Notes under the pieces: generated by a model | What the model was told of the DNA's origin: nothing | Database searches by the model: none | Seen by the model: only the letters and a program-made list of their open reading frames with translations | Shown: piece by piece, positions 1 to 11,215 of the stretch | Numbering within the stretch: position 1 is the stretch's first letter | Layout: each line of letters begins with the position of its first letter | Made by a program: the position numbers and the translations under genes | Assembly: GCA_031772625.1 (NCBI GenBank) | Contig: CM062815.1 | Coordinates: forward strand, 917,506,979 to 917,570,978 | DNA from: Pinus tabuliformis | Lineage: Eukaryota; Streptophyta; Pinopsida; Pinales; Pinaceae | DNA length: 64,000 nt | Direction of reading: 5' to 3'

Positions 1-1471
1 AGTGGGAATAAGAAAAAGTATTTGGATTTTGGACGGGTCTACCTGAATGCTGGCTGCTGAAATATAGTGTCCTAGAATAAATCCTTCAGTCATCATCATG
101 TAACATTTTTCGTGACTTAAGCAGAGCCTGGTAGCTATACAACGTTGTAGGACTTTTTCTAGGGTATTTAGTGCTAGATCAAAATCATCTCCATAGGGTG
201 TAAAGTCATCCATATACACTTCAAGTCCATCATTTATTAAATCTGCAAAAATTATAAGGATAGCCCTTTGGAATGTGGCAGGAGCATTACATAGGCCAAA
301 TGGTAGGACTCGGTAGGCAAATGTCCCCCAAGGACAAGTGAAAGTTGTTTTGTCCTGGTCTTCAGGGGCAATCTGAATCTGATTGTATCCACTGAAGCCA
401 TCGAGGAAGGAAAATAATTTTTTCCCCGCCAAAGTGTCTAGCACTTGGTCTATGAATGGGAGTGGAAAGTGGTCTTTTTGTGTTGCTTTATTGAGTTCCC
501 TGTAATCCACACAAATTCTCCATTTCTCATTCTTTTTTGGTACAACCACAAGAGGAGAGACCCATTTACTGTCAGAAATAGGATAAATAAAATTAACATC
601 TAACAGTTTCTGAAGCTCCGCTTTAATGACATCTTTTAAATGAGGATTGAGTCTTCTCTGCAGTTGACGGACAGGTCTAGCATATTTTTCTATATAAATG
701 TGGTGTGTACACAAATGTGGGTCAATTCCTTTCATATCAGGGTAATCCCATGCAAATGCCTACTGATATTTTCTTAATACATGGATGAGCTTAGTTTCTT
801 GTTCAGATGTGAGGTTGGCATTGATATTTAAAGTTTTTCCCGGTTCAATTTCCACAATTTTACTATTTGCGACAGAAGTAACAGGTATTGTTTGATCATG
901 TGTGTCTTTCAGAGGATCTTCCTCTAATTCATTATCAAATGCTGCTTCTATCATGTGACATTGTGTGCAGGATTCAGCTTCAGTTTGACTGATGAAATTA
1001 TTAATGGCATCATCTCCTGTTTGATCTTTAAAATCAAGTGCCTCTTGCAATGTCAATGGAGATCTAATGTTGTCAGTAAGGTATGATACAGGATACTTGT
1101 TAGTTTTAATTATTGTGAGACTTGGCTGCACTGGAGGGTATAGAACCAAATTCTTAATATTGGGTCCTTTAGTTATGGTCATATTTCCTTGCCGGCAACC
1201 AATGTAAGCATCGACGGTGGTAGGCCAAGGCCTTCCTAGGATTAGCGGGTGTCCATCAAGTCGAGTTTTTGGATTAATTATCAGGAAATTGGTCGGATAT
1301 TCCTAGGAGTCTACAGAGACCATGACATCGTGTAGAGTACCTTCTGGTCTAATCACAGATCAGTCAGCTAATTCTAGCAAAGTAGAGGTAGATTCTACAG
1401 ATGTAATGCCAAGTTTTTGACAGGTGGTGGTTGTTAAAATATTGATTGCAGCTCCTAGATCAACTAAGGCA
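1..1471 (-). pseudogene. Athila-like gypsy pol: protease, linker and reverse transcriptase (partial, broken)
   Basis: This is the 5' part of a Ty3/gypsy pol, running off the left edge of the window. The protease lies at about 1183-1471: I read the catalytic LVDLGAAIN motif and the downstream LILGRPW...AYIGCR block typical of plant Athila-type elements. The linker at 760-1182 is open and ends near VLRKYQ, where a stop replaces a residue before AFAWDYPDM. The RT at 1-740 is open and well conserved, with WRICVDYRELN, FLDGFSGYNQI, FAYRVLPFGLCNAPATFQR and the YMDDF catalytic motif. The protease has in-frame stops in place of likely Arg and Trp codons. RT is normally the RNA- and DNA-dependent polymerase that copies the element. 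This copy is dead because of its stops, and RNase H and integrase would lie outside the window. Confidence 0.88.
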
Positions 1472-3178
1472 TTAGATTGATTTTGGATGATTCAGCCATG
1501 GGTTTGAAGAAGGAAACAGTGGTGGTGACCAATTTGGGAATGGGGGTGGGGGCTGATTTTGCCACATATTATATTGTTGAGCGTTGTATTGTGGAGGCTG
1601 AAAAGAAGAGGTTGGGTCTGAAAACATACCAGATTGTCTTTGCTGCCACTGGTGGTGCTGGTTGATCAAGTACACTGATTCTGGTTCTTCCTCTGCTTCC
1701 TTATATATTGCCTTTAATCCAGGAAGTGAGGGGCAGCTTTCCATAAGATGATCATTTGTACAGATGGCACATGTTTGGACTGTATCCAGTGGACACTCCT
1801 TGTGGCTATGTTTTTTTCTACATCGGGGGCAGAAGATTGCCAAATTCTGTTCTGCCTCCATCTGCTTCTGCTTGGCCTGCATAATATCAAGTTGTGTAGT
1901 TAGTGTCCCTAGAATATCAGTTTTAAAATTTTCTAATAGATTTCCAATCTCCACACGCGTTACTCCTTCTGTTGCTATCTTATTGTCTCTTGCAAACCGA
2001 TCATATTCTGCCGGTTTTATTCTTGTGTTGCCTCTCGAACTCCTGATACATAAATCAATAATGTCAGCAAAATTCTCTTGATAAATATCCCCTTTTCCCA
2101 TAATGTTTAATGTTTCGATCCACTGTTCCTTCATGCCCCTTATCAATGCGGTTTTTAACACATTATCAGGTAAAGGTAGTGATGCATAAGGAGATCTTTG
2201 TAAATTATATTGAAAACGTTCCACATATTCCTCTAATGTTTCATTTGGTTTGGGTGTCATTTGAAATATTTCATCTTTCAATTCTCTAGACCTACAATAA
2301 TCCTGATACTTTTTTAAGAAGGATTCTTTCATCTAATCCCAATTGTTGATGACCCCACCACCTAGTCCCATAAACCATCTTAGAGCAGCCCCTTTTAATG
2401 TTGAGGGGAATAATTTCAATTTCTGGGGATCAGTGGTGTAATCATATCCCCTACACAACACATCGAATTCGAATAAAAATGCATTTGGATCTTCTGATGT
2501 AAGACCGTGAAAGGTTGGGATATGTTGAAGAGGGATAGCTTTCATGGGTGCATTTACTGCAGAATCCACTATAGGATATTTTAATGTAGAGGTTTGAGTA
2601 TTTGGCTGATTTTGAGCCATAGGATCAAATAGGTGCCAATAACCTTCTGGGATATCTAGGGGGGTATTCCTAGGTTGAGAGGGAACGATTTTAGCAGGGA
2701 TAGTTTTAATGGCACTTCCTTTATCTGGGATAAGAGGAATACCTGATGTTTGAGGAGATTGAATTCCTTCAACAATGATTTTCGCAGCACTCCCCTTATC
2801 TGGGCTGTTTAATGGTTGATCTGTTCCAATGGGAGATTTTGGTTCTTCTGTTTCCCCTGTTTCTCCTTCTCCTTCACAAAAGTTACTGAAATTCCCTTCA
2901 TGCAATAGTTATGGAGTAGAATTTTCAATTTCCTGAAAGTCCTGCTCTTCAGTTTGACTATGCACCTCAGCAAAGGCTACAGATGGTGATCCTGTGGCCT
3001 GAAGGGAACTAGTAGGCTGCTTAGAAATGGTTTTCCTGAAACCTACTGATGGCTGAGATTCTGTTTTCTTATAGATTTCGTCTATGAAAGTTGTTCGGCC
3101 AAGGGTCACCGGCCCCTTAGCTTTTTCAGGTTTGGATGGAAGCTTGATATTCTTTTCTGGTTTTTTCTGCTTAGTCAT
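1472..3178 (-). pseudogene. Athila-1 gag (retrotransposon capsid), with in-frame stops
   Basis: One reading frame runs from 3178 to 1472 and is broken by stops at about 2909 and 2333. The retrotransposon Gag domain spans about 2100-2540, with the block FHGLTSEDPNAFLFEFDVLC followed by LKGAALRWFMGL and then the ETLEEYVERF helix. A Cys-rich segment lies at about 1720-1830; its second unit, CAICTNDHLMESC, is one residue short of the CX2CX4HX4C spacing. The N-terminal part is Lys/Pro/Ser-rich and looks disordered. Gag normally packages element RNA into cytoplasmic particles. The same block layout, with an in-frame stop at the same place (just after the INNWD / RTWND region), recurs in Athila-2, so the two are sister families. 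Confidence 0.87.
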
Positions 3179-3356
3179 GCACTCAAATAAACTGCTACAT
3201 TCTAGTCAATCAAAAGCAAATCTGTTAGGAAAGCGGACAATGGAGCAGGGCTTTTGCATGCTTTGTACGCAGGTTCTTACCTTTCGTTTTTAAAATCTAA
3301 CTCTTTCCTAGCAGGTTCGTACACTACTCTGAAAAAAAACAAATAGCTACACTCTT

Positions 3357-3374
3357 TCCCCGGAAACGACGCCA
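3357..3374 (-). other. Primer-binding site of Athila-1 (tRNA-Asp type)
   Basis: On the minus strand the sequence TGGCGTCGTTTCCGGGGA starts three bases inside the LTR end. It is close to the TGGCGCCGTTGCCGGGGA form used by plant Athila-type elements with a tRNA-Asp primer. It fixes the LTR boundary at 3378 and the orientation of the element. Confidence 0.75.
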
Positions 3375-3377
3375 AAA

Positions 3378-4974
3378 TGTAGAGCTATAAAAAGGGTCTC
3401 TTTCACCTCTAATTACCTCACATTAATATGTCAATCCGGGAACGTTTGGTTATTTCAAAGAGTGACTCAATCCAAGGCTATTTGTCAGAGTAATGCAAGT
3501 AATACAGCATCCTACAAAATACAAGAGTAAACTGATGCTTGTCTATAACTAAGTTCCTTCAAATGACTAAAGTACACACTCTCAAAATATCAGTCAAGGG
3601 TCCGACAACAGTAGTCCATCCCTTTGGAAACTGATGGAAAGGAAACTAGAGCATGGATCACTGGTCTGGGAGCAAGGCAGTAAATGCAGAGGCTCACTAC
3701 AGCCACAGATCGTCCCTCACACCAAATGTGAGTAAATGAAACGACATATAAAAATGGAACGACAAATAGGAAATTAAACAGTAAATCTATAAAGGAACGG
3801 CAATGCTTAAAATGGAACAACAATTCTGAAATGGAACAGCAATCACTATAACTAAACCTCGCAAGTAACAATCAAACTTTATCCTATCAACTCAAAAGCT
3901 CTTATCGTAATCAAAACTCCAATCTTTCATTCTCCAAGCAAATCACACAACCAACTAAAGGAACAACAATAACTCTCAATTATGGAACAGCATGTGAAAA
4001 TCATACGTAACACTCTAAGGAAGTAATATGATTTAATGCCAATCATCAACAGGAATTAGAACTGCGTTTCAAGATGGAACAGCATGAATCCACACCTTTC
4101 AGATAATTACCTTAACACAAATACTTAGCATAATAGCTTCATAACATAAGGATAACACTATTCAGTTGAATCTAATAAGATTTCACCCATCTCTGAAAGA
4201 ATTGATAATATAATGCAGAATCAAAGAAAGAACATTAATAAACGAATCTTAGCAGAGCATGTGATGTAACTTATAAAGCATATTAGATTACCAACTAGTG
4301 ACGATAAGCAAACCACGCAGAAATCAAATCGTAGTGATACAGAATCAAGTTTCCTCCGGGGCCGGGCCCTTAGCCTCAAGGGTACACCACTTTAATCTAA
4401 TCTAGACGTGAAGATGAGATAATCACCAAGTTTATATTAATGCATAAAACAGAAAGTACAATGAGCCAAGTTCAATGAGACTCGATGATCAAAGTTAAGT
4501 CTTTAACAAAAAGTTACATAAAAGCATCTCCCCTTTTAGACTAACAGTGTCGTCCCTTTATATAAGGGTAACGATGGAGATGTCCAAGTGATAAGATAAA
4601 TAAAGCAGCGACCCCTTAGGATCGAATATCCTGAGGGATTCGCAAAACTGTTAATCCCTAATCACTTCTTTCTCTTTCGCCGAGCTGGTGCCTTTTCCTC
4701 CTTTTCTGGTCCGGTTTGCTTCAGCTTGCTTTGCCTTGTCTGCATTCGGTCCTTCGTCAAAGGGACAACAGTTACCCTGTTCTTATCTTCTTCTTTGGAA
4801 CAACAGCTCCTCGTTTTTACCCTTTCCTGCACAGGAGAATGACAACTATCAGTGGATAAGTCTTTGCATACTAATTCCACGTATTCTACCACAATTCTCT
4901 ATTTTTTTCCTCATTCATGATGTAAAATATTCATAAGTCCTACTGAAAAGCCACTAAAATGATCATTAAAAACA
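3378..4974 (-). repeat. Athila-1 5' LTR (about 1.6 kb)
   Basis: The LTR end next to the PBS reads CTCTACA on the minus strand. I place the outer end at 4974, where the minus strand reads TGTTTTTAATG, because coding sequence of Athila-2 stops there. The resulting 1597 bp is close to the 1575 bp inferred for the Athila-2 LTR. The partner LTR lies outside the window, so the outer boundary is an inference. There is no credible gene inside; short ORFs at 3590-3871 and 4662-4892 have no recognisable domain. Confidence 0.6.
4554..4568 (-). promoter_or_regulatory. Candidate TATA box in Athila-1 LTR
   Basis: The minus strand reads CCCTTATATAAAGGG, a strong and nearly palindromic TATA element, about 410 bp inside the outer LTR edge. 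This is where an LTR promoter is expected. No transcription start can be read directly. Confidence 0.5.
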
Positions 4975-5570
4975 TACCTTTTTAGTACTCCACAATCATG
5001 TTCATATTCTGGAGATGATTTAAAATTTTCCATTTCATTCAAGATTTGACTATCTTCACTAATGTCTGAAATAGTAAACAGAGGTTGAATGTAATTTTCA
5101 TCATCAATCCATTCTTTGTCATCTATTTCTGTGATTGTTCTTGTTCAAGGATATAGAGTGAATTTCTTTGTTGAATTCCCATCAAAAATATACATGTCAC
5201 CAGATCTACAACTAATGAAAGCATCACTTGTGGCTAGCCAAGTTCTTCCTGATATAAGTGGATGTCCTCCTAGATTATTCTTGGGGGTTAAAATCATAAA
5301 ATAAATAGGGTATTCCCAATAATTTAAGGATACTGAAATATCTTCTAACACACCATTTGATTTGATTACAGATCTATCTGCTAATTTCAGTAATGTAGGT
5401 GTGTAAAGAAGATTAGGAAGCTTGAGTTGTTCCATGGTTTGTTTTATCATGATGTTTATAGCTACTCCTAAATCAATCAATGTATTTGGAATTTCAACTC
5501 CATTGATATGTGTCTTCACAATTGGACTTCCTGGATCTACATATTTTTGTATGGAAATTTTTCCCATCAT
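4975..5570 (-). pseudogene. Athila-2 protease and start of pol (truncated by insertion of Athila-1)
   Basis: The frame 5570-5145 encodes a gypsy aspartic protease: LIDLGVAINIM holds the catalytic Asp in the DLGA form usual for this clade, followed by LADRSVIKSNGVLEDI and the ISGRTWLAT...FISCRSGDM block. Past a frameshift near 5145, a second frame continues in acidic linker sequence (ITEIDDKEWIDDENYIQP) down to VLKRYVF at about 4975. There it meets the Athila-1 LTR. RT is therefore displaced to the left, beyond Athila-1 and outside the window. The protease itself has no internal stop. Confidence 0.8.
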
Positions 5571-6530
5571 TATATCTGCTATTTTTCCTACTAGGTGAAT
5601 TTTTTTTTGTTTCCTTTGCTTTTCTTCCTAGTTTCTTTATTCTCAACTCCTTTATTGTTTTAGCTAGGATTGGAATCTCCTTAATGGCTTGTACCAAAGG
5701 GATTTTAATATAGACATTTTTCAATTCATCTAGAAAATCATAATTAGGAAACATAATATGCTTTTCTACTCCTCTATCAACTTGTAATCTTTCAAGAAAA
5801 GGAGGTGCAGAAGTAGATACTGGTTGCTCAATGATAGGATTTGAGTTCACTGGTTCTTTTTGTTTTTGTTTTTCATTATTTTGGTTTTGGAGAGATGTTC
5901 CTTCAAAACTTTTATTGGGATGTAGAGAATCTTCCTCAGAATTGTCTTGTTCCTGAATAACTACAGAAGGCCTTTCCTTTTCTAATATCCTACCCAATCT
6001 TAGTTGAACATCATTGAGATCTAGAGGAGTGATCATATATGTTGGAAATTATTTTCCTTCCACCATGTAAGTATTCTGAGTATTTTTATTGTTGGGGTTT
6101 GGTAATGGTTGGGAAAGTAGTTGATTTGGTCTCTGCTAAAATGGTAGTAAGAGTTGAGGATTTTGGTTTGTGTTGTGGTTTTTGTTGTTATAATGGTAGT
6201 GAAATTTGAAGGTTCTGGTTTTGAAGTTGTGGCTACTGATTTTCTTGTGGAATTTTTGGGGGAGAATAATATTGAGAAAATCTTCCATAAGGATTTTGTA
6301 TTCCTTGAGCCCAACATTGATATTGAGATTGAGGTTGAGGTTGAGGCCAAGGTTGTTGCCAAGAATTCCAATTTTGTGGGGGTTGAAGATACATTTGATT
6401 GTTAAATCCCTAATTTTGTGGCCCCTACCAAGGTCTTCTACAGACAAAGTAAAGAGATTCTGCTGAATTTGGAATTGTTTCTTCTTGAAAAAAAACCTTA
6501 AGACCTAGAATTGAAGGACAAATCTTGGTC
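5494..6530 (-). pseudogene. Athila-2 gag-to-protease linker (low complexity, frameshifted)
   Basis: The frame 6036-5494 holds PPFLERLQ, then a FDELKNVYIKIPL-like block (here DFLDELKNVYIKIPLVQAI) and IPILAKTIKELRIKKLGRK, which precede the protease in plant Athila-type polyproteins. Farther 5', 6033-6530 is a Pro/Asn/Gln-rich stretch readable only in pieces in two frames; the AT-rich simple sequence there has produced frameshifts. It connects the capsid domain to the protease. There is no enzymatic motif. Confidence 0.65.
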
Positions 6531-7886
6531 TCATGGTTTTCTAAACAAATCACACAAGTCTCTATTATTTTTGCATCCAAAGGGCATTCTCTTAAAGCGT
6601 GCTTTTTTCTGCATAAAGGGACATAAAATAGTTAAGGAATCAGCCTCGGTTTTCTGCTTGTTTTGCAACATAAGGGTGTCTATTTGCTCACTAAGGCTCC
6701 CTAGAATATCCGTTTTGAATTCATCAAGCATATTCCCAATTTCTGCCCTACTCACTGATCCAGTTGCAGATTTATTTGCTCTAACAAGAGAAGGATCTCT
6801 TGGACCTTTCCCGGTTTTGGATTTCCCTCTTGATAGATGAACACATAATTCTCCTATGTCACTTAATGGGAGTTGAGAGATATCTCCCTTCCCCATCATG
6901 TTAAGGATATCTATCCACTCATCTCTAATGGATTTTAATAGAAGAGATTTTAAGGTATCTTCATCTAAATTATCCATCTTTTCTCTTTTCAAGTTATAGT
7001 TGAATCTCTCAATTAAATCCTCTAAATTTTCATCCTCTGTTCGCATCATTTTGAACATTTCATCCTTGTGATTGGTAGGCATGAAATAATCCAACTACCT
7101 ATCCAAAAACACTTTCTTCACATCATTCCATGTTCTAATGGACTGAATGACCAACCCAATGAACCACTTCAAATCAACTCCTTTCAATGTTGAAGGAAAA
7201 AACATAATTTTTTGAGAGTCTTCTAAGTAATCATAGGTTCTGCACAAGACTTCAAACTCAAATAAAAATGTTTCAGGATCCTCATGTTTTAACTCATGGA
7301 AGTTTGGGAGGACAGAAGGTGAGATATTTTTCATTTTGGCATTTGTTTCTTCATCCACTATAGGGAATGCAGAAGAATTATCTATTTCCCTATTTCCTCT
7401 ACCTCCTCCATTATTTTGTCTACCTCTTCCTCTACCCCCTCCTGCAAACAATGGGAATTCTCCATCCTCTCCTTCTTTTGCCATTATAGTTTCTTCATTG
7501 CCAGTATAAGGTTCAACCTACAAGGTTAATTTCTCTTCCTCTAGTTCCTCTATTAATGGTATGTGGGAGAGAGGTTCTACTTCTTCTTCCTCACTAGGTA
7601 TTCCTAATTCTTCAACTAAAATGTGCTCCCCTGTGGAGGTGCAAAAGGCTACTCCTTTTGTTGGAGAACCAAGATTTTTTTCCTCTAGGACTACCCTAGT
7701 AGATGAAATAGGAGATCCTTGTTATTGGATTTCTGACCTTAGAACATCAGGAGTTCTATGGCTAGGAGTATGAGCTTGAGATGGTGGTGTATCTCTTCTT
7801 GTTCTTAGTGGAGTAGGTGGTGCTGTAGGAATTGAACTCCTGCCTCTAGCTATAAATCTACCCCTAGAGTCTCTTTCATTATGCAT
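6531..7886 (-). pseudogene. Athila-2 gag (retrotransposon capsid), with in-frame stops
   Basis: An ATG at 7886 opens the frame (MHNERDSRGRF). It stays in register down to 6531, with stops near 7725, 7500 and at 7095. A Gly/Arg-rich stretch at about 7380-7460 resembles RNA-binding GR repeats. The Gag domain follows: NFHELKHEDPETFLFEFEVLC, LKGVDLKWFIGL, then ENLEDLIERFNYNL. The MMGKGDIS and AEIGNMLDEFKTDILGSL blocks closely match Athila-1, so the two belong to one clade. Gag forms the particle that carries element RNA. The 5' start is supported by the PBS about 50 bp upstream. Confidence 0.85.
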
Positions 7887-7931
7887 ATCATCTTTTTTTT
7901 TTATGTAAGATATAAGGTTACCTAATTACAC

Positions 7932-7950
7932 TTCCCTAACAATGGCGCCA
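7932..7950 (-). other. Primer-binding site of Athila-2 (tRNA-Asp type)
   Basis: The minus strand reads TGGCGCCATTGTTAGGGAA, three bases after the LTR end CTAAACA at 7954. It starts with TGGCGCC as in tRNA-Asp-primed plant gypsy elements, with decay in the rest. Confidence 0.7.
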
Positions 7951-7953
7951 AAA

Positions 7954-9528
7954 TGTTTAGTCAATTTAGTTTCCTAAATTGCTTGCATGAATTACCAATC
8001 GAGGTTTGTAAGCTGATGAAGTGTAGTGCACTATATGTGCTTATTTAACCCTTCCTACTTCATTGTTTTGTATTTTTATATTGTTTTTGGGTTTTTTTTC
8101 TTTTATTCCTAATTATGTACAATCTGAACTATGAGAAGCTAAATCTAAACTTCCTAAAGGAGAACCAAGAGCTTAAAACTAGTCAAAATCTAAGTTAAAA
8201 GAAGCAAAAACAGAGCATTTTTCCTATCTTGTCATTAATCCTAAGTCATGAATCTAATTCTTAAAATTAAAAGGTGAAGTTGTAAGGCATGTTGAAATAA
8301 ATACAAAGAGTAAAATTAGCTGAAGTACTTCTAGTTACTCTAACCTTCAATTTTTAAAGATAACCTTCTTGAGATGGAATACAAGCAACTTTCTGTACTT
8401 TATGATCTACACAACTAAATAAAAACATGTAGAAGGTAGCTGATTGATTTCAACCATTTTGTAGAGTGAATGTCTAACCATTTAGTTTAGGATGGGTATT
8501 AGCGTGAAATGGTGATAAAAAAAACATTCATTGACACAGTGTATTGACAATCTAAACTAGAAAATAAATAACAGAAACAATGAGTAAATTAGTCAACAAT
8601 GCATTCTCATTACTTTCAACCTTACTTTGTTTACAAACAAAGTCATTTCCTTTCATGAAATGGGTTGGAGAAACAAGAATGCGCAATTGAGTTCTAACAT
8701 TATGCTACTGATCAAAACTAAAATAAATCAAACTACAACAAATCAACCTAAGTTAGAAATACTGCTAAAAGCAAATGGTGAAATTAAAACTGAACAAAAA
8801 ACAAATGGAAATAAAACCTCCTTCAGTGCAGAGGCCCTTTGCAACTGACTGGGTTGAGCTACTAACTAATTGAAAATGCTCTTTCTAACAATCATTGGTC
8901 AACACACGACTTTATATTATAGACATGAACAAAGTCCAAAAATACAGAGCTGAAAGTCTGAACTTAATACATCAAAATCTTCGAACCCCTCTCGGTTCTT
9001 TACAACTAGTATTTAAAAGAAAATATGCATAACTATATTTGGAGAAAATTAGCTACAGGTGGCCTACATATATCACAATAGGACAACATAAATGTTTGAT
9101 CAGCTACAAGTGACATGAATTTGAGTGAGATGTTTGCACAAAATCGTTAACATAAGTGGCTAATCCGAGTTAATGCTACAACAAAACTCTTGGATTTATT
9201 AATTAACCACAAAAGAGTAGACAAAGAGTCCTATTGCTTCTGAGTTTCGTATGTTTTACTCCACCTTTGACTATGGTCTTGAGCTTGCTTCCTTATTGAT
9301 CTAGGTTGAGTGACTAAGATAGAATCCATGTGGAGGCGATTCTAGAGATGCCCATGTGGCCGATTTATTCGTTTGACACCTGGAACCTGCCAAACCATGG
9401 AAGTAGCTATAGAATACACAGTTAGCTACAGAATATGTTGGGTTCTGTAGATAATTTGAAAAAAATTATTCAAATAGAAAAAACATAAAAATATAACATG
9501 TCAATCATTTAATGCCCTCCTTAAGACA
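7954..9528 (-). repeat. Athila-2 5' LTR (about 1.58 kb)
   Basis: The inner end is fixed by the PBS; the minus strand ends CTAAACA at 7954. I place the outer end at 9528, where the minus strand reads TGTCTTAAGGAGGG, giving 1575 bp. The minus strand contains CTATAATATAAAG near 8910, a candidate TATA element. The partner LTR is not in the window, so the outer edge is inferred. The region is AT-rich and holds no recognisable gene. Confidence 0.55.
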
Positions 9529-9738
9529 AAATCTATCATTTATCATTGATGGGGATCCGCAATCTTATGGAAAAGCAAGCGAAAGAAGTGAGAAAAGTTT
9601 TTAAGGAGAGGGTAATTCCAAGGTTCAACAGCTACTACGCAAAGTCCTAACATCATGCAGTTCCCAGGCAGAGTAGTTTATAGTCCCGTGCCTCCTTTCA
9701 GCTACTTGGAGTTCTAAGACTGTGCTTATGTCCACTAG

Positions 9739-10796
9739 TTAGATGGTTGGACCACCTGTGTAAGGCTTCAAATGACTACCATTCACTTTTCCTGGGAAGG
9801 GATCTCCGTTTAACTTAACCAAATATACCACACCACCATCGGTAATCTCCTTAATAACATATGGCCCTAACCAGTGCAAACTGAAATTTCTAGGGAATTT
9901 ATCAAACTTACTATCATACAACAAAACCAGATTGTTTACCTTGAATGTGCACAGCTTGATGTGTCGATCATGCCATGCCTTTTCATGTTGCTTTTGGACC
10001 TGCTGGTGGAATCCAACCAAAAATCATTCTTTTTCTAGCTCATCTAGCTGTGCGAGCCTCTCTTCTAAGGCTCCATGATCTGTCATACCTGTGAGTGCTA
10101 CTATGCAAAGACTAGGCATGATGTATTCCATAGGAATTACAGATTCCACTCCATAGACAAGCCTAAAAGGTGTATGTATTGTTAAATTCTTACACGTCAT
10201 CTAATAAGCCCATAATACTGTAGGTATGCACATGTCCCAATCACTTTGCCACGTGTTGCATACCTTGGTCAGCGCAGTTTCCAATACTTTATTGAATGCT
10301 TCTACTATCCCGTTAGCCTGTGGGTGATACGGTCTGCTCTTCTAGTGATACACCTGAAATTCCTCCATTAGTGTGTTGATCGTCTCGTTCAGGAAGTGTG
10401 TACCATGATCGCTCATCAAGATCTTTAGACTTCCAAACCACATCAGTACATGTTCAAATAGAAACTTCTCGGCAGTCATGCCCATGAAATCCTTCACCAG
10501 CTATGCTTCTACCCAACGAGTCAAGTAATCTGTCGTATTGATAATATACCTCACGCTTGTTTTTCCTTGAGGCTGAATAGGTCTTACAAAATCTATTTCC
10601 CACTTTTCGAAAGGTTGCAACATCGTTTGTGCCTACCTGTTCTCTGACATATGTTGCATGCATTGCAATATGCTTTTCAATCCTGATGAAGTGTTGGCCA
10701 CCACAACCTTGCAAATAGAATATTCTACGTGGTTTATCTTCCTGCATAATTTCCTCTCGCGACACCCCCATGATCGTCCGCAAGGATGATGCTTCA
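9739..10796 (-). pseudogene. Gypsy-3 integrase (degenerate)
   Basis: Read on the minus strand, 10796 to 9739 gives a Ty3/gypsy integrase with several stops. Visible parts are a decayed zinc-binding segment, then ILMSDHGTHFLNETI with the second catalytic Asp, [14 protein letters not shown] with the catalytic Glu, and LVYGVESVIPMEY. A clean C-terminal frame follows at 9739-10020 (AWHDRHIKL, FKVNNLVLLYDSKFD, WLGPYVIKEI, VNGSHLKPY). Integrase normally inserts the cDNA into chromosomes. No chromodomain is seen. Several stops replace likely Gln or Trp codons. An overlapping 135-residue frame at 10454-10861 is a shadow. Confidence 0.85.
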
Positions 10797-11215
10797 TTCA
10801 AACTCAGGTACATACCTTCGCAGTATTTCATCATTCCCCATCTTGTATAGATGCCCAGCAATGATAGAGAAATCTACTGTGTGCACCACTAATTCCTTCT
10901 TTTCCTGGAAAGGGTATCCATCTGGCGTACTTCCAATTGTTAGAAAGTGTATTGTATCTTCAAAATGTCCATCCTCTATGTGCATAGTAAAGAGTTGAAC
11001 GTCGGGTAATCCTTCCTCCAAACTAGTAGGTTCCTCCCCTGTCTCAATGCGCGACAGGTGATTTGGTCCCATGTTCAATCTTCCCGGCTTCAAAAAAACT
11101 TCAAAATCATATATTTGGAATAATAAAAGCCATATGTAGATGTGCCCCCCCAACACAGGCTTATTAACCAGGTACTTTAGCGCGGAGTAATCTATATACG
11201 TCTTAAAGTGGCCTT
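10794..11215 (-). pseudogene. Gypsy-3 RNase H C-terminal part and integrase N-terminal leader
   Basis: The open frame starts near 11205 with a GHFKTYIDYSALKYLVNKP block, the C-terminal half of a gypsy RNase H. It runs through DFEVFLKPGRLNMGPNHLSR and then LYKMGNDEILRRYVPEFE at the start of the integrase region. The RT and the N-terminal half of RNase H are missing: the sequence passes directly into Gag at about 11215. RNase H would degrade the RNA strand during reverse transcription. Confidence 0.8.

Noticed and set aside
1477..2081. Plus-strand ORFs over the Athila-1 gag
   Set aside because: They are antisense shadows of the minus-strand Gag frame.
1472..3178. Alternative genetic code or stop-codon suppression explaining the many in-frame TAG/TAA
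   Set aside because: Stops occur inside conserved domains, differ between copies, and mostly fit C-to-T decay of Gln, Arg and Trp codons.
4662..4892. Small Lys/Arg-rich minus-strand ORF in the Athila-1 LTR
   Set aside because: No domain, no second LTR to compare; a chance frame is more likely.
6154..6466. Plus-strand ORFs rich in Glu/Val/Leu
   Set aside because: Antisense of the Asn/Pro/Gln-rich Gag linker; simple-sequence artefacts.
10454..10861. 135-codon minus-strand ORF
   Set aside because: The true integrase sequence reads in another frame of the same strand; this frame has no integrase motifs.
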